Below, in pieces: positions 45,333-46,280 of a stretch of 46,280 nucleotides of DNA. Position numbers and translations under genes: made by a program. How positions within the stretch are numbered: the first letter of the stretch is position 1; every line of letters starts with the position of its first letter. This stretch comes from Opitutaceae bacterium UBA2377 (lineage in GTDB: Bacteria; Verrucomicrobiota; Verrucomicrobiia; Opitutales; Opitutaceae): contig DDSZ01000042.1 in assembly GCA_002344205.1 (NCBI GenBank), positions 45,166 through 91,445 on the forward strand, given 5' to 3'. The notes under the pieces are model-generated. The model did not search any database, was not told the origin of the DNA, and worked only from the letters and a program-made list of their open reading frames with translations.

Positions 45333-45965
45333 TCAGGCGATGGCGGTGAGGTAGTTTTTCTCGGCGGCGTCCCAGTCCACCACGTTCCAGAAGGCGGCGA
45401 TGTAGTCGGGCCGGCGGTTCTGGTAATTGAGGTAGTAGGCGTGTTCCCAGACGTCGAGCGCGAGGACGGGCTTGCCCTCGATACCGGCGACGGCCTTGCC
45501 CATCAGCGGGCTGTCCTGGTTGGCGGTGGAGCCGACGGCCAGCTTCTTGTCCGCGGTGACGACGAGCCAGGCCCAGCCGGAGCCGAAGCGGGTGGCGCCC
45601 GCCTTGGCGAAGTCTTCCTTGAACTTGGCGAAGCCGCCCAGTTCCGCATCGATGGCGGCGGCGAGCTTGCCCTTGGGGGCGCCGCCCTTGCCGGGGCCGA
45701 GGATCGTCCAGAAAAAGGCGTGGTTGCTGTGGCCGCCGGCGTTGTTGCGGATGCCGCCGCGGATGGCCTCGGGGACCCGGGAGAGGTCGGCGATCAGGGC
45801 GTTGACGTCCAGCGCGGCGAGCGCGGCGTGGTCCTTCAGCAGATTGGTGGCGTTGGTGATGTAAGCCTGGTGATGCTTCGAGTGGTGAATTTCCATCGTC
45901 TTCGCATCGATGTGCGGGACGAGGGCGTCGTAAGCGTAGGCAAGTTTCGGGAGTTCGTAGGCCAT
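45333..45965 (-). CDS. Superoxide dismutase (Fe/Mn family)
   Basis: This 210-residue enzyme disproportionates superoxide. Metal ligands are His27 ([14 protein letters not shown]), His82 ([12 protein letters not shown]), Asp171 and His175 ([14 protein letters not shown]). The GGHSNH and [10 protein letters not shown] patterns resemble the Mn-type (SodA) more than the Fe-type, but metal choice cannot be read with certainty. The length is normal and there is no signal peptide, so it is cytosolic. It is followed by its own strong terminator, and tadA lies 66 bp upstream on the same strand. The start is the ATG at 45965. Confidence 0.96.
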   Translation of the reverse strand: MAYELPKLAYAYDALVPHIDAKTMEIHHSKHHQAYITNATNLLKDHAALAALDVNALIADLSRVPEAIRGGIRNNAGGHSNHAFFWTILGPGKGGAPKGKLAAAIDAELGGFAKFKEDFAKAGATRFGSGWAWLVVTADKKLAVGSTANQDSPLMGKAVAGIEGKPVLALDVWEHAYYLNYQNRRPDYIAAFWNVVDWDAAEKNYLTAIA

Positions 45966-46031
45966 GATATCGGATGGATTGGGATTAACCTCGTTCGAGG
46001 AAGGGCAACCCTACACCACCTCGCCGGTGCG

Positions 46032-46280
46032 TCAACTTTCGCCTGTGTCTTCCGCGTCACGTTTTGCCCTGAAAAACGCCTGGAGCAGTCCGCGGCACTC
46101 TTCCTCCAACACGCCCCCGGCGGTGATTGTGAGGTGGTGGTTCACGCGGGGCAGGGCATTGAGATCGGTGGCCCCGCCGAGGCAGCCCATCTTGGGGTCC
46201 GGCACGGCGTAGCAAACCCGTTGCAGGCGAGACATTAACGTCGCCCCGGCACACATCGGGCAGGGCTCCTTGGTCACGTA
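46032..46280 (-). CDS. tadA: tRNA-specific adenosine deaminase TadA, C-terminal part
   Basis: The minus strand gives YVTKEPCPMCAGATLMSRLQ running from the window edge to a TGA at 46032. PCPMCAGA is the second zinc half-site of TadA-type deaminases (two zinc Cys). The first half with the catalytic HAE lies outside the window, so this is a partial gene. TadA edits the wobble adenosine of tRNA-Arg to inosine. A relative such as guanine deaminase cannot be fully excluded from this fragment. It ends with an 80-residue C-terminal region that looks normal. Confidence 0.8.
   Translation of the reverse strand, partial: YVTKEPCPMCAGATLMSRLQRVCYAVPDPKMGCLGGATDLNALPRVNHHLTITAGGVLEEECRGLLQAFFRAKRDAEDTGES

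Overview
This window is a GC-rich, gene-dense bacterial chromosome segment. Gene content points to Verrucomicrobiota, most likely an Opitutaceae-type organism. Pointers are a pseudopilin-type domain of the kind common in that phylum, the isoprenoid/envelope cluster order uppS-cdsA-dxr-rseP-ispG, a long IspG, many carbohydrate-related and PhyH genes, and A/T-rich degenerate intergenic elements. The taxonomic call is inference from protein style, since no rRNA gene is present.

Layout. The left edge cuts the start of a P-loop kinase-like gene, followed by DoxX, a VOC protein and a GH38 alpha-mannosidase, all on the minus strand. A PhyH dioxygenase and an AraC regulator are then transcribed divergently (3485-5194). 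Next, all on the minus strand, come a hypothetical protein, dnaA and a 497-bp non-coding region with two DnaA-box matches (candidate oriC or dnaA control region). The tightly packed run uppS-cdsA-dxr-rseP-ispG (14136 down to 7818) joins isoprenoid precursor synthesis, undecaprenyl carrier synthesis, CDP-diacylglycerol synthesis and a site-2 protease.

The stretch 14205-22671 is a mixed accessory region: pterin dehydratase, an AlkZ-related protein, a GNAT acetyltransferase, a CE7-type acetyl esterase, an M48 protease fused to a pseudopilin-like tail, an MTAP-family phosphorylase, two oxidoreductases and a second divergent AraC/PhyH pair. A sugar isomerase/epimerase-like TIM barrel follows on the minus strand. 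Then a plus-strand MoxR-DUF58-transglutaminase operon (23746-28145) converges on the minus-strand cell-shape operon mreB-mreC-mreD-mrdA (32657 down to 28129).

The right part holds a CPA2 antiporter converging on the minus-strand dnaG-rpoD-tatA block, a DUF362-like secreted protein and an isolated nuoA. It also holds a three-part protein (PTS EIIA, pyruvate-kinase-C-like, diadenylate cyclase domain), rpmG, a small hypothetical gene, an Mrp/ApbC ATPase and a TolB-like protein. Mn/Fe superoxide dismutase and the C-terminal part of tadA close the window at the right edge.

The most notable items are the EIIA/DAC fusion at 40830-42170, the M48-pseudopilin fusion at 16549-17733, the two divergent AraC/PhyH modules with a helical-phase direct repeat before one regulator, and the DnaA-box region. 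No CRISPR array, insertion sequence, tRNA or rRNA gene was seen.
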